A stretch of DNA of 64,000 nucleotides from the NCBI GenBank assembly GCA_019510305.1, contig JAEKKN010000024.1:62001-126000 (forward strand), written 5' to 3'. The notes under the pieces were generated by a model, which did no database searches, had not been told where the DNA came from, and saw nothing but the letters and a program-made list of their open reading frames with translations. Numbering within the stretch: the first letter of the stretch is position 1; each line of letters opens with the position of its first letter. The position numbers and the translations under genes were made by a program. This DNA is from Microbacterium sp. GTDB taxonomy: Bacteria > Actinomycetota > Actinomycetes > Actinomycetales > Microbacteriaceae. Of the stretch, positions 11,288 to 20,134 are shown one piece after another.

Positions 11288-11869
11288 TCAATGGCTCGAA
11301 GCACTCGCGAGGGCCGCCAGCTTCCAGAGAGCGTCGACCGACGAGTCGACCTGTTCGCGATCAATAGCGCCGCTTACGAACTGCAGGACGAGCCCGTCGA
11401 GGGCAGCGAAGACGGCGCGGGCGAGAGCGCGGTCCTCATCATTGGCCGAATCGCCGAACATGCTTCGTGAGACTTCAGCGGTGTACTGGTCGTACATCGC
11501 GATGATGTGTTCCCGGATCTCTTCGTCGCGGCTGGCTTCGAGGACCATCTCGAACTGATAGACATGCAGGTCCTTCTCTTCGCTGAGCGTCGACCACAGT
11601 GCTGACCTGTAGTCCTCGGCCGAGTCGCGGAAGCCAGCGAGATGCGAGTCGTTCAGTGCGGTCGTCGCGGACCACGAGAGCGCGGCTGATGCCAGCGATG
11701 ACAAGGAGCCGAAGTGGTGAGCTACGAGGGAGTTGTTGACGCCGGCTTCTTGCGCCACCTTTCTGAAAGTCATGCCGTGCAGGCCGTGGCGCGCTACAAC
11801 GCGGACCGCCGCTTCGATGAGAGCCTCTCGGCCCGTGCCGTATTTGATGCGCTGGAGTTCCTCGGCCAT
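11288..11869 (-). CDS. TetR/AcrR regulator divergent from the amine operon
   Basis: 193 residues from ATG 11867-11869 (MAEELQRIKYGTGREALIEAAV); an ATG at 11920 would run into the operator region. DNA-binding domain about residues 10-58: 'AAVRVVARHGLHGMTFRKVAQEAGVNNSLVAHHFGS', a normal TetR HTH. The C-terminal half resembles the BetI-like ligand domain (long helices, 'FAALDGLVLQFVSGAID'). It is divergent from the seven-gene operon at 11989-18982, and the gap holds two near-identical dyads, so it almost certainly represses that operon and itself, with an amine or its aldehyde as probable inducer (inference). Confidence 0.88.
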   Translation of the reverse strand: MAEELQRIKYGTGREALIEAAVRVVARHGLHGMTFRKVAQEAGVNNSLVAHHFGSLSSLASAALSWSATTALNDSHLAGFRDSAEDYRSALWSTLSEEKDLHVYQFEMVLEASRDEEIREHIIAMYDQYTAEVSRSMFGDSANDEDRALARAVFAALDGLVLQFVSGAIDREQVDSSVDALWKLAALASASSH

Positions 11870-11912
11870 GTTTGGCACCCTACCTCTCCCGAGCCGCCCG
11901 CACGCACAAGAA

Positions 11913-11951
11913 TTGAGCAAATGCTTGACATTGAATTCAGCACCTGCTCAA
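11913..11951. promoter_or_regulatory. Promoter of the amine operon with twin TetR operators
   Basis: Two 16-bp dyads match a common pattern TTnAGCA-NN-TGCT-N-rA: TTGAGCAAATGCTTGA at 11913-11928 and TTCAGCACCTGCTCAA at 11936-11951. Their centres are 23 bp apart, about two helical turns. Between and over them is a good sigma-70 promoter reading toward the permease: TTGACA at 11925-11930, 17-base spacer, TCAAAT at 11948-11953. Bound repressors would cover both the -35 and the -10. Confidence 0.7.
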
Positions 11952-11988
11952 ATGGCTTCACCATCCGCCTTGTTCAAAGGAGAACGCC

Positions 11989-13416
11989 ATGGCGTCGACC
12001 ACCGCAGAATCCGCCGCTGAGCAGACCACAGCACTGAAGCGCAACAGCCTCGGCGTGGTCGGTGTCGCGTTCTTCGTCATCGCTGCGGCCGCTCCCATGG
12101 CCGCGTTCGTGGGCGCGGCTCCTGTCGTCTTCTCCCTCGTCGGCAGCGGCGCCCCGGCCGTCTACATCATCGTCGCCGCCATCATCGCCGTGTTCGCCGT
12201 CGGCTACTTGAAGATGAGCCGTCACATCACCAACGCGGGAGGCTTCGTCGCATACATCGCACGAGGGCTCGGCTCGCGTGCCGCGACGGGATCCGCGGGC
12301 ATCGTCGTGGTGACCTACCTCGCCCTCCAGATCGGACTCGTCGCCCAGTTCGGAGTCTTCGCCCAGCAGTTGGCAGTGAGCGTCGGGCTGAACCTGCCGG
12401 TGTGGGTCTGGGTGATGCTGGCGATCGCCATCACGACGGTCCTCGTCATCCGCGGTGTCGATCTCAACATGCGCGTTCTTGGCGTCATCATCGCGCTCGA
12501 GGTGATCGTCGTGGCCGTGCTCATCGTCGGCATTCTCATCGCCTTCCCCGGGCAGGATCCTTCTCTGGTGAGCTTCAGCCCTGCGGTGCTGACGAATCCC
12601 AGCATCGGCGTCGCCGGCCTGTTCGTGTTCACCTGCTTCACCACGTTCGAGGCCACCACCGTCTTCGCTGAGGAAGCCAAGAACCCCCGCCGGACGATTC
12701 CGATCGCCCTGTTCGTCGTCATCGGCTTCGTCGCCGTGTACTACACCCTCGCCACGTGGGCCGTGAGCTACGGGCTCGGCGCCGCCAACGTTCAACAGGC
12801 CTCGGCAGACAACCTCTCCGGCGTCATCTTCGCCCTCGCCTCGCGCGCCGTTGGTCCCTGGCTCTCACTTGTGATGCAGATCCTTGTGCTCACGAGCTTC
12901 CTCGCGATGCTGATCGGCGTGCAGAACATGTTCGCCCGCTACTGCTTCGCCCTGGGACGTGCACGGGTCCTTCCGCAGATCTTCGCGCGGGTCTCCCGGG
13001 TCAAGCGTGCGCCCCACGTCGCCGCGCTCGTGGATGCTGCCGTCTGCGTGGTCGTCCTCGCGATCTTCTTCGCCGCAGGCGCCGACCCCATCGTCGTCAT
13101 CTACGCGTGGTTCGTCGCGCTGGGGACCATCGGGTTCATCACGATGATGACTCTCGCCTCCGTCGCCATCCTCGCGTTCTTCCTCCGCGAGCGGCTTGAA
13201 ACGGGCTTCTGGAGCACCAAGTTCGCTCCGGCTCTCGCGCTCCTGTTGAACGGTGCCGTGCTGGTGATCGCACTGTCGAACTTCGATGTCCTCCTGTTCG
13301 GCGACGGCACGGTGGCGAAGGCGATGCTCTGGCTCATTCCCCTCGCTTTCGTCATCGGGTTCATCATCCCGAGCTTCCGCAAGGACATCGACTTCAAGGT
13401 CGTCGCGATCGCCTGA
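11989..13416 (+). CDS. APC-family amino acid / amine permease
   Basis: 475 residues, about 12 hydrophobic helices. Start ATG 11989 has AAAGGAG 10 bases upstream. The N-terminal 'LGVVGVAFFVIAAAAPMAAFVGAAP' is the TM1 glycine-rich substrate-binding segment (GVxFxVIAAAAPM) of the APC superfamily, and 'FVFTCFTTFEATTVFAEEAKNPRRTIPIAL' is the conserved TM6 region (FxGFExxxxxxEExxNPxRxIP). First gene of a co-directional operon with MoaF, a cupin, an amine oxidase and an aldehyde dehydrogenase, so it probably imports the amine substrate across the cytoplasmic membrane. Substrate identity is inference. Confidence 0.87.
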   Translation: MASTTAESAAEQTTALKRNSLGVVGVAFFVIAAAAPMAAFVGAAPVVFSLVGSGAPAVYIIVAAIIAVFAVGYLKMSRHITNAGGFVAYIARGLGSRAATGSAGIVVVTYLALQIGLVAQFGVFAQQLAVSVGLNLPVWVWVMLAIAITTVLVIRGVDLNMRVLGVIIALEVIVVAVLIVGILIAFPGQDPSLVSFSPAVLTNPSIGVAGLFVFTCFTTFEATTVFAEEAKNPRRTIPIALFVVIGFVAVYYTLATWAVSYGLGAANVQQASADNLSGVIFALASRAVGPWLSLVMQILVLTSFLAMLIGVQNMFARYCFALGRARVLPQIFARVSRVKRAPHVAALVDAAVCVVVLAIFFAAGADPIVVIYAWFVALGTIGFITMMTLASVAILAFFLRERLETGFWSTKFAPALALLLNGAVLVIALSNFDVLLFGDGTVAKAMLWLIPLAFVIGFIIPSFRKDIDFKVVAIA

Positions 13417-13457
13417 CGATCGCCCCCCGACATCCTCCCCCGAAAGGAATCCCCACA

Positions 13458-14270
13458 GTGAACTCCACCGACTCGAAGGTCCACGCGCAGGGCTTCATCG
13501 CCCAGGATGACTGGCCCGACGTCTCCGCGATGATCGACGGCTTCGGCGAACCGAGCCTGCCCGCGAGCGAGGTTCTGGCTGGTCAGACCATCGACATCCG
13601 CTTCGACGATGGCCGGACGATCCGGCACGAGTTCCGCTCCGCACGGGAGCTAACGAGGACCGTCCTCACCGGACCGCGTGCCGGCTCATCCGGCACGCTC
13701 GCCTATCGCGCCGTGGAGGTGCGCCCGGGAATCCAGATCATCGATGTGGTCGAGGGTGCAGACGCGGAAACCCGAGCGATCACCTTCGTGATCGACCTCG
13801 CGGATGGCAGGGTCACCGCCGCTGAGAGCGGCATCACGCTCACCGATGGGGTCGGTCGCACCGACACCCTCTTCCTCTCCGGGCGCATCGATGGCATGGG
13901 CGAGATCGAGCAGCGGCCGAGCAGCCAGGAACTCGTCGGCAAACGGATCTACTACCGCTACAGCGAGACGGAGCGTTACGAACACATCTACCTCAACGGG
14001 GGAACCTTCGTCTGGCATTGCATCTCCGGTGCAGAATCGGGACTCGCAGACGTCGACCAGACGAAGGCTCTCGCGCTGGCGGACGGACTCGTCATCTTCT
14101 TCTGGAAGGAGAGCGTGATGCCTGTGGAGAGCTTCCTCGTCGTCGATCTGCACGAGCAGCGGTCCATCGGCCGGATGTTCTGCTGGGAGAACTCCACACA
14201 AAGCGTCGTCCACATCCCCTTCGACAGCCGCTTCACGATCCTCAACGAGACCACCTACCCGAACGACTGA
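13458..14270 (+). CDS. moaF: MoaF family protein (monoamine regulon)
   Basis: 270 residues, GTG start at 13458 with GAAAGGA upstream. Two consecutive lipocalin-like beta domains: an N-terminal one with 'GQTIDIRFDDGRTIRHEF' and 'YRAVEVRPGIQIIDVV', and a C-terminal one with 'VGKRIYYRYSETERYEHIYLN', 'FVWHCISGAESGLADVDQT' and 'VVDLHEQRSIGRMFCWE'. These match the MoaF family as I know it from the Klebsiella monoamine (moa) operon, where the gene name stands for monoamine induction; database annotation as 'molybdenum cofactor biosynthesis protein F' is misleading. Biochemical role is unknown. Position between an amine permease and a flavin amine oxidase supports a role in monoamine catabolism, perhaps binding an intermediate. 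Confidence 0.8.
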   Translation: MNSTDSKVHAQGFIAQDDWPDVSAMIDGFGEPSLPASEVLAGQTIDIRFDDGRTIRHEFRSARELTRTVLTGPRAGSSGTLAYRAVEVRPGIQIIDVVEGADAETRAITFVIDLADGRVTAAESGITLTDGVGRTDTLFLSGRIDGMGEIEQRPSSQELVGKRIYYRYSETERYEHIYLNGGTFVWHCISGAESGLADVDQTKALALADGLVIFFWKESVMPVESFLVVDLHEQRSIGRMFCWENSTQSVVHIPFDSRFTILNETTYPND

Positions 14271-14298
14271 GCCGCTCACGGCTCAGAAAGGCACGACG

Positions 14299-14634
14299 AT
14301 GTCCGATTTCGCCAGCAATTCCAGTTTTGACCGATCCGCCGCCGAGCCGTTCGAGGTCGGTACGGTCCAGTGGACCCGCCGACCGGGAGAAGGAGACCGC
14401 GAGGCTCTTGCGTCCGGATTCTGGTTCATCACCCCCGAGGAAGCGCCCGGCCCGATGCGAGTAGTCGGGCACGCCGACGAGACGGTGTACATCATCGAGG
14501 GCCATCTGCGCATCGAGCTGGAGAACGGCAACGCATTCGAGCTGACCGCCGGATCCGTCGCGACGTTCAACAAGGACACAGCCGCCGTCTGGACCGTACT
14601 CGCGCCGACTGTCGAGTTCTTCGTCTACTCCTGA
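14299..14634 (+). CDS. Small cupin-domain protein
   Basis: 111 residues, one cupin barrel: 'PGPMRVVGHADETVYIIEGHLRIELENG' carries motif 1 in the form G-H-x(3)-E-x(7)-G (His and Glu of the usual HxH...E metal set, the second His replaced by Asp), followed by 'FELTAGSVATFNKDTAAVWTVL' as motif 2, where a Trp-Thr replaces the normal second-motif His. The closest look is the EutQ/DUF861 cupin group. Lies 28 bases after moaF and 10 bases before the amine oxidase, so part of the same transcript. May bind a ligand or act as an accessory lyase or aminohydrolase; the incomplete metal set argues for caution. Confidence 0.75.
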   Translation: MSDFASNSSFDRSAAEPFEVGTVQWTRRPGEGDREALASGFWFITPEEAPGPMRVVGHADETVYIIEGHLRIELENGNAFELTAGSVATFNKDTAAVWTVLAPTVEFFVYS

Positions 14635-14644
14635 AGGCCCGGTC

Positions 14645-15970
14645 ATGACAGAGCAGGACTACGACGTCGTCGTCGTGGGAGCCGGGTTCGCGGGTCTCAC
14701 AGCCGCCCGTGAACTCACGTGGAGCGGTAGACGCGTACTCATCCTCGAGGCGCGGGACCGCATCGGGGGACGCACATGGCTCGACCGGCGCCTCGGCCTC
14801 GACATCGAGCTGGGCGGCACGTGGGTCCACTGGATCCAGCCCTTCGTCTGGGCGGAGCTGCACAGGTACGGGCTCGGACTGATTCCCAGTCCTGAGCCGG
14901 TGGCGGCGTGGCGGCCGATCGATGGCCGCCCCGCGCCCATCGCGCCCGATGCGCTCCTCGACCTGCTCGACGAGCCCAACCAGCAACTCGGACGCGTAGC
15001 ACGCGAAGTCTTCCCTCAACCCTTCTCTCCTCTCGAGTCGGAGCAGGGCGCGCTCCTTGATGACGAGCCTCTGATCGACCGTCTCGATGCGCTGGACCTC
15101 GACGAGGAACAGCGCGCACTTCTTCGGTCCTTCTGGGCGTTGAACTTCAACGGACGACTCGAGGATGCCGCGTACACGCAGGCCCTGCGCTGGCTTGCGG
15201 TGGCGAACGGCGACTGGCGCGTGCTGTTCGAGGCGTGCGCGAGCTACAAGATCGCTGGTGGCACGCGCGCACTCTTGGAGGCGATCCTCTCGGATACGAA
15301 CGCTGACCTTCGGCTCGGCGCCGACGTCGCGTCGATCACGGATCGTCCTGACGGTCTGATCGTCGGCCTCGGGGATGGCTCGTCTGTCAGCACCGCCTCA
15401 GTGATCGTGACAGCGCCACTGCACGCCCTCGGACGCATCTGCTTCGAGCCGGAGCTCCCGGTCGATACCGTGCGCACGCTCGACACCGGGCAGGTGGGAC
15501 TCGGAACCAAGATCTGGTTCTCCGTCGATGGCGAGCAACCGCATTTCGTCGCGTTCGGGGAGCACGACGCGCCCCTGAACTTCCTGCAATCGGAGTATCA
15601 CGTCGACGGGCGCACCATCGTCATCGGATTCGGTACCGACGCTCTTGCCATCGATGCCGCCGACCGGTCGACCGTGCAACAAGCCGTCGACCGGCTCGTG
15701 GACGGCCTTACCGTCATCGAGGTCGCCGGACACGACTGGACGAGCGATCCGCTCTCCGGGGAAACCTGGCCGATGCACCGCGCCGGCTACCTGAAGACCG
15801 GGCTGCCTGCCATGCGAACACCGCACGGACGGATCGTTTTCGCGGGGTCGGACTTCGCCGACGGATGGGGCGGATTCATCGACGGTGCCATCGAAAGCGG
15901 TCTCACCGCAGCCCGCAGCATCCTCAATCGCCAGCCATCCGGGCCCGCCGGCGCGCCGGCCCCGATCTAG
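14645..15970 (+). CDS. Flavin monoamine oxidase family protein
   Basis: 441 residues. FAD-binding Rossmann motif 'DYDVVVVGAGFAGLTAARELTWSGRRVLILEARDRIGGRT' at residues 5-45 with the acidic strand end and the GGR motif of the GR2 family; C-terminal 'GETWPMHRAGYLKTGL...GRIVFAGSDFADGWGGFIDGAIESGLTAA' is the flavin-contact region of monoamine and polyamine oxidases. No Cys for covalent flavin as in mammalian MAO is evident there, so FAD is probably non-covalent. It should oxidise a primary or secondary amine to an aldehyde with H2O2 and ammonia release in the cytosol; the aldehyde dehydrogenase encoded next (23-base gap) would then act on the product. Confidence 0.9.
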   Translation: MTEQDYDVVVVGAGFAGLTAARELTWSGRRVLILEARDRIGGRTWLDRRLGLDIELGGTWVHWIQPFVWAELHRYGLGLIPSPEPVAAWRPIDGRPAPIAPDALLDLLDEPNQQLGRVAREVFPQPFSPLESEQGALLDDEPLIDRLDALDLDEEQRALLRSFWALNFNGRLEDAAYTQALRWLAVANGDWRVLFEACASYKIAGGTRALLEAILSDTNADLRLGADVASITDRPDGLIVGLGDGSSVSTASVIVTAPLHALGRICFEPELPVDTVRTLDTGQVGLGTKIWFSVDGEQPHFVAFGEHDAPLNFLQSEYHVDGRTIVIGFGTDALAIDAADRSTVQQAVDRLVDGLTVIEVAGHDWTSDPLSGETWPMHRAGYLKTGLPAMRTPHGRIVFAGSDFADGWGGFIDGAIESGLTAARSILNRQPSGPAGAPAPI

Positions 15971-15993
15971 ACCTCACACGATCAGGAGTCATC

Positions 15994-17403
15994 ATGACAA
16001 CCGCAACCAGCATCCTCGACACCATCACCGTGCCCGAGTCCAACGGCCGAGCGATCCCCGACGCCGCGACCCGTGAGGTCATCGGTCACGCACCGGTTCA
16101 CAACCTCGCAGACCTCGAGCACGCCATCACGTCCGCCCGTACCGCTCAGCCGGCATGGGAAGCACTCGGTCACGCCGAGCGCAGCCGCATCCTGCATGCC
16201 GTCGCCGATGATCTCGAGGCCAACGCCGAAGAACTCGCTGTGCTCCTGTCCCGGGAGCAGGGGAAGCCGCTCAACGGCCCCAACGCGCGCTTCGAGGTCG
16301 GCGCCTGCGCGGTCTGGACCCGTAACGCCGCCGACACCGTCCTGGAGCCCGAAGTCGTGTTCGAGGCCGGGACCGCGCGCGCGGAGGTTCACTACGGCGC
16401 GCTCGGCGTCGTCGGTGCGATCGGCCCCTGGAACTGGCCGATGATGATCTCCGTCTGGCAGATCGCACCTTCCCTGCGCATGGGCAACACCGTCATCGTG
16501 AAGCCCAGCGGTTTCACGCCGCTCAGCGTGCTCGCCCTCGTCGAGATCTTCAACCGGCACCTCCCGACCGGCGTGCTCACAGCCGTGACCGGCGACCGCG
16601 AGATCGGCTCCACGCTCGCCGCCCACCCCGGTGTGGACAAGATCATGTTCACCGGATCCACACCGACCGGTCGAAAGATCGTCGAGGCATCCGCGAACAA
16701 CCTCGCGCGGCTCACCCTCGAGCTCGGCGGAAACGACGCCGGTATCGTCCTTCCCGGAACGGACATCACCGCGCACGCGGAGGATCTCTTCTGGGGCTGC
16801 TTCATCAACACCGGGCAGACCTGTGCGGCTCTGAAGCGTCTTTACGTGCACGACTCCGTCTACGAGGAGACCGTCGACGCCCTCGCTCAGCTCGCGCGCA
16901 CGATGCCGATGGGCCAGGGCCTGGACGAAGCGAACGTGCTCGGCCCGCTGCAGAACCAGAACCAGTTCGACATCGTCGCGCGCCTCGTCGAAGAGGCCCG
17001 TGCGGCCGGCGCCCGGATCGTTGCGGGTGGCGAGGCAGCGACACACCTCGGACCGCTGTTCTACCAGCCGACCGTCGTGGCCGACATCACCGACGGTGCA
17101 TCACTCGTAGACGAGGAACAGTTCGGTCCCGCGATCCCGGTCATCCGGTACACCGACGTCGACGACGCGGTCGCTCGGGCGAACGCCAGCGAGCAGGGGC
17201 TGGGCGCCTCCGTCTGGTCGGACGACCCCGAAGCGGCTCTCGCCGTCGCCCACCGACTCCAGGCCGGAACGGTATGGATCAATCAGCACGGCGCACTCAA
17301 CCCCCAGGTGCCGTTCGGAGGCACCAAGGCCTCGGGTTACGGACAGGAGTTCGGCACCGCGGGCCTGAAGGCCGTCGCCGCGCCGAAAGTCATCAGCCGA
17401 TGA
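15994..17403 (+). CDS. NAD(P)-dependent aldehyde dehydrogenase
   Basis: 469 residues; ATG 15994 has AGGAG ten bases before it. ALDH superfamily motifs are complete: 'GPWNWP' (substrate entry), 'VKPSGFTPLS' (NAD ribose site), 'FTGSTPTGRKI', catalytic Glu in 'LELGGNDAGIV', and catalytic Cys in 'FINTGQTCAALKRLYV'. Family length is normal. The neighbouring amine oxidase makes an aldehyde, so this gene probably turns it into the carboxylic acid. Its TGA overlaps the ATG of the following SDR by four bases. Cofactor preference cannot be assigned. Confidence 0.92.
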   Translation: MTTATSILDTITVPESNGRAIPDAATREVIGHAPVHNLADLEHAITSARTAQPAWEALGHAERSRILHAVADDLEANAEELAVLLSREQGKPLNGPNARFEVGACAVWTRNAADTVLEPEVVFEAGTARAEVHYGALGVVGAIGPWNWPMMISVWQIAPSLRMGNTVIVKPSGFTPLSVLALVEIFNRHLPTGVLTAVTGDREIGSTLAAHPGVDKIMFTGSTPTGRKIVEASANNLARLTLELGGNDAGIVLPGTDITAHAEDLFWGCFINTGQTCAALKRLYVHDSVYEETVDALAQLARTMPMGQGLDEANVLGPLQNQNQFDIVARLVEEARAAGARIVAGGEAATHLGPLFYQPTVVADITDGASLVDEEQFGPAIPVIRYTDVDDAVARANASEQGLGASVWSDDPEAALAVAHRLQAGTVWINQHGALNPQVPFGGTKASGYGQEFGTAGLKAVAAPKVISR

Positions 17404-18212
17404 CGTTCGGCGGCGCCGGCGTCGAGAACGACGTCGTCGTCATCACCGGTGGCGGCACCGGCATCGGCGCCGCCATCGCCGATCGATTCGCCGCCGAAGG
17501 CGCTCGCGTCGTGCTGCTGGGCCGGCGTGCTGGACCCATCGAAGAGGTCGCGCGCCGCACGGGAGGATTGCCGATCGTCGCCGATGCCGGTGATGCGAAA
17601 TCGGTGGAGGCTGCCGTCGAGAACATCATCGCGACGTACGGGCGAGTCGACACACTGGTGTGCAACGCCGGCGGCGGCGGGTTCGCGACGGTCGGCAACA
17701 CCGACGACGCCGATTGGGCAGCGTCCATGCACGCCAATCTGACCACCGCGTTCACGACCTCGCGGGAATTCCTTCCCGCGTTGGCGCTCTCACACGGCCG
17801 CATCGTGATGATCTCCTCGCTCTCCGGCCTGTTCGCCGGTCCGGCCATGGCGGGATACACCACGGCGAAGCACGCCGTGATCGGATTGACGAAGTCCCTC
17901 GCACGGGACTACGGAGCGTCAGGCATTCGCGTCAACGCCATCTGCCCCGGCTGGGTCCGCACGCCGCTGGCCGACGAAGAGATGGACGAACTCGTCGAGC
18001 ATCTCGAACTCAGCGACCGCAACGAGGCCTACGACCTGGTGACGACCGACCTTCCGCTACGTCGTGTGGCAGACCCATCAGACATCGCTGCCGCCGTGCG
18101 GTTCCTCGGCTCAGGCGAGTCGGCCTACATCACCGGTACGACGCTGGTCGTCGACGGCGGAGCGCACATCGTCGATCTCCCAACCCTCGCCTTCGAGAAA
18201 GCGAGGGCGTGA
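17400..18212 (+). CDS. Short-chain dehydrogenase/reductase (SDR) 1
   Basis: 270 residues, classical SDR: cofactor motif 'TGGGTGIG' near residue 16, structural 'NAGGGG', catalytic Ser in 'MISSLSG', and 'YTTAK' as YxxxK; 'NAICPGWVRTPLA' and C-terminal 'ITGTTLVVDGG' complete the family pattern. ATG overlaps the ALDH stop (ATGA). Probably oxidises or reduces a hydroxyl/keto group of the amine-derived compound; a beta-hydroxylated amine such as an aryl-ethanolamine would need such a step, but this is inference. Confidence 0.88.
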   Translation: MTFGGAGVENDVVVITGGGTGIGAAIADRFAAEGARVVLLGRRAGPIEEVARRTGGLPIVADAGDAKSVEAAVENIIATYGRVDTLVCNAGGGGFATVGNTDDADWAASMHANLTTAFTTSREFLPALALSHGRIVMISSLSGLFAGPAMAGYTTAKHAVIGLTKSLARDYGASGIRVNAICPGWVRTPLADEEMDELVEHLELSDRNEAYDLVTTDLPLRRVADPSDIAAAVRFLGSGESAYITGTTLVVDGGAHIVDLPTLAFEKARA

Positions 18213-18982
18213 TGAACCTCGAGATCGACGGGCGGGTCGCTGTCGTGACCGGAGGCGCATCCGGAATCGGTCAGGCGTGCGTGGCTGCGCTGGCTGCCGA
18301 AGGCGTACGCGTCGCCATACTCGACCGAGATCCACGAGGAGCGGCGGTTGCGGCCGAGCATGCTCGCAACGGAAAGACGGTCACCTCACACGAGGTGGAC
18401 ATCACCGACGAGGACAAGGTCGGTTCCGCGATCGCCGAAGTGATCGCGCAGCACGGCGGAATCGACATCCTGATCGGCTGCGCCGGCATCTCCGGCCCCG
18501 TAGGTGTGAAGCTGGCGGAGACGGACGCAGCCGACTTCGATCGGGTCCTCGCGATCAATGTGCGCGGGAACTTCCTGATGGCCAAGCACGCGATGCCACA
18601 CCTCGAGAGAAGCGAGGCAGGCACGATCGTTCTCGTCGCATCTGATGCGGCATTGGTCGCCTTCGAAGGCATGGCCGCCTACGGCACGTCGAAGGCGGCG
18701 GTCGTGATGCTGGCCAAAGCAATAGCCATCGATCACCCAGGTATCCGGGTCAACGCCATCTGCCCCGGAATCGTCGACACCCCGATGTCGCGAACCGACC
18801 TCGGCCGCGTCGAACTCGGTTTCGAGGACAGCGCACTGCCAGTCATGAAAGCCTCGCAGCTCGCCCGCCAGGTCCTCTTCCTCGCATCCCCAGCAAGCGC
18901 TCCGATCAACGTAACGACCCTTGTGTCAGATTTCGGATACGCATCCCGGTCAGCGCTCGGCGAACTCGGTTTTCTGCGCTGA
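18212..18982 (+). CDS. Short-chain dehydrogenase/reductase (SDR) 2
   Basis: 256 residues. 'TGGASGIG' cofactor loop (residues 13-20), Asp at the end of strand 2 ('AILDRD') suggesting NAD preference, catalytic Ser in 'LVASDAAL', 'YGTSK' as YxxxK and 'NAICPGIVDTPM'. The structural Asn-Ala-Gly loop is altered to 'GCAGISG' (Asn to Gly/Cys), a less usual variant. ATG shares a base with the stop of SDR 1 (TGATG), so it is the last gene of the operon; the next gene on the plus strand is far away. Confidence 0.87.
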   Translation: MNLEIDGRVAVVTGGASGIGQACVAALAAEGVRVAILDRDPRGAAVAAEHARNGKTVTSHEVDITDEDKVGSAIAEVIAQHGGIDILIGCAGISGPVGVKLAETDAADFDRVLAINVRGNFLMAKHAMPHLERSEAGTIVLVASDAALVAFEGMAAYGTSKAAVVMLAKAIAIDHPGIRVNAICPGIVDTPMSRTDLGRVELGFEDSALPVMKASQLARQVLFLASPASAPINVTTLVSDFGYASRSALGELGFLR

Positions 18983-19009
18983 CACGCTGATTGGCAGCAC
19001 GTCGGCGCC

Positions 19010-20134
19010 TCAGTCGAACCCCGGATACTCCTCGAGCTTCTTCTCGAACGCATCGCGATCGGCATCCTGCAGCACCGCACTGGCGATCACGACGAGCTGC
19101 AGGCCCTCGAGCGGCTCGCCGGTTCGGGTGTTCTGCGCCTCGCGTGTGCGCTGGAAGCTGCCGTCGCTGTCGTGCGACAGGTCGTAGATGTCGGCGTAGA
19201 ACCGCATGGGGTCGGGATAGTTCTCGGTGTACGACTCCCAGGTGTGCTGAGTGCGCGGGTCATCGCTGCCGTACAGCTTCGTCATCACCGAGGGGTCGAT
19301 GCTCGACACCGATGGGTCGTTGAACGCGTACAGCCCGTACATGCCGTGATCGACCACGATCTGACCGATCAAGTCCATGATCGCCACCTTGGTGGCATAG
19401 TCGTGGATCGGCTCCGTCGTCGCCCAGCCCTCGGTGGCGAACTCGTACAGCATCGACTCGCCGCCGTAGCCGTTGCGCTCCGGCCGCAGGTCTTCGTCGC
19501 CGACCTGCACCCACTCGTAGCCGAACTCCGCCGTCACCTGCGCGCGGATGTCGGCGAAAAGCTCGGCGGCCGCGGCGCGGACTTCTTCGACGGACTGCTG
19601 ATCGAGCGCCTCCTGAGGGTCGGTGCCCTTGATCCCGGGGTACGCCTCCTCGTGCTTCTGCTCGTCGCTCTTCATGCCGTCGTAAGCGCCGGCCGCCGAT
19701 GTGCGCAGCGCACTCAGTCCACCGACCGTGGCGACGTTGAAGAGCAGAGTGACGACCAGCGCGATGCTGCCCAGCATCCGTCCTCGCGCAGTGAAAAGCG
19801 TGGCGATCACGAGGCCCAGCACCACGAGCTGCAACGCGAACATCGTCACGCCGTACAGCATGTCCGTGCCTCCGGCGGCCATCACGATGAGCAGGATCGC
19901 CGCGAACACGATGGCGACCACGAGCACGACGCGGCTGAACACCGACGACGGCTTCTTCTCGATGGCTGCCGCGGCGGTCTCGCCGGCGCTGTAGATCGAC
20001 GCTGCGGGCGTAGGCGCCGCATACGCGGACTGCTGCCGTTTCGCCCCGCGGTATCCGCCGGGCGGCGGCACGGGCGGGGCGCCCTCGGTGCCGGCGATGT
20101 AGCGCTGCCGCTGCTTCTCCCGATCCATCACCAT
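19010..20134 (-). CDS. Membrane protein of the MoxR/VWA operon, unknown function
   Basis: 374 residues from ATG 20132-20134, overlapping the upstream TPR gene by seven bases (ATGGTGA). Layout: cytoplasmic N-terminus rich in Pro and Gly (PPVPPPGGYRG), then three or four hydrophobic helices (about residues 66-150: 'VFSRVVLVVAIVFAAILLIVM', 'GVTMFALQLVVLGLVIATLF', 'MLGSIALVVTLLFNVATVGG'), then a soluble 220-residue C-terminal domain outside the membrane. I do not recognise that domain. Last gene of a seven-gene operon, so probably a structural or client protein of the MoxR-VWA complex. Confidence 0.75.
   Translation of the reverse strand: MVMDREKQRQRYIAGTEGAPPVPPPGGYRGAKRQQSAYAAPTPAASIYSAGETAAAAIEKKPSSVFSRVVLVVAIVFAAILLIVMAAGGTDMLYGVTMFALQLVVLGLVIATLFTARGRMLGSIALVVTLLFNVATVGGLSALRTSAAGAYDGMKSDEQKHEEAYPGIKGTDPQEALDQQSVEEVRAAAAELFADIRAQVTAEFGYEWVQVGDEDLRPERNGYGGESMLYEFATEGWATTEPIHDYATKVAIMDLIGQIVVDHGMYGLYAFNDPSVSSIDPSVMTKLYGSDDPRTQHTWESYTENYPDPMRFYADIYDLSHDSDGSFQRTREAQNTRTGEPLEGLQLVVIASAVLQDADRDAFEKKLEEYPGFD

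Noticed and set aside
13458..14270. Molybdenum cofactor biosynthesis role for the MoaF gene
   Set aside because: No other molybdopterin gene is near, and the family name comes from the monoamine operon; position supports amine catabolism.
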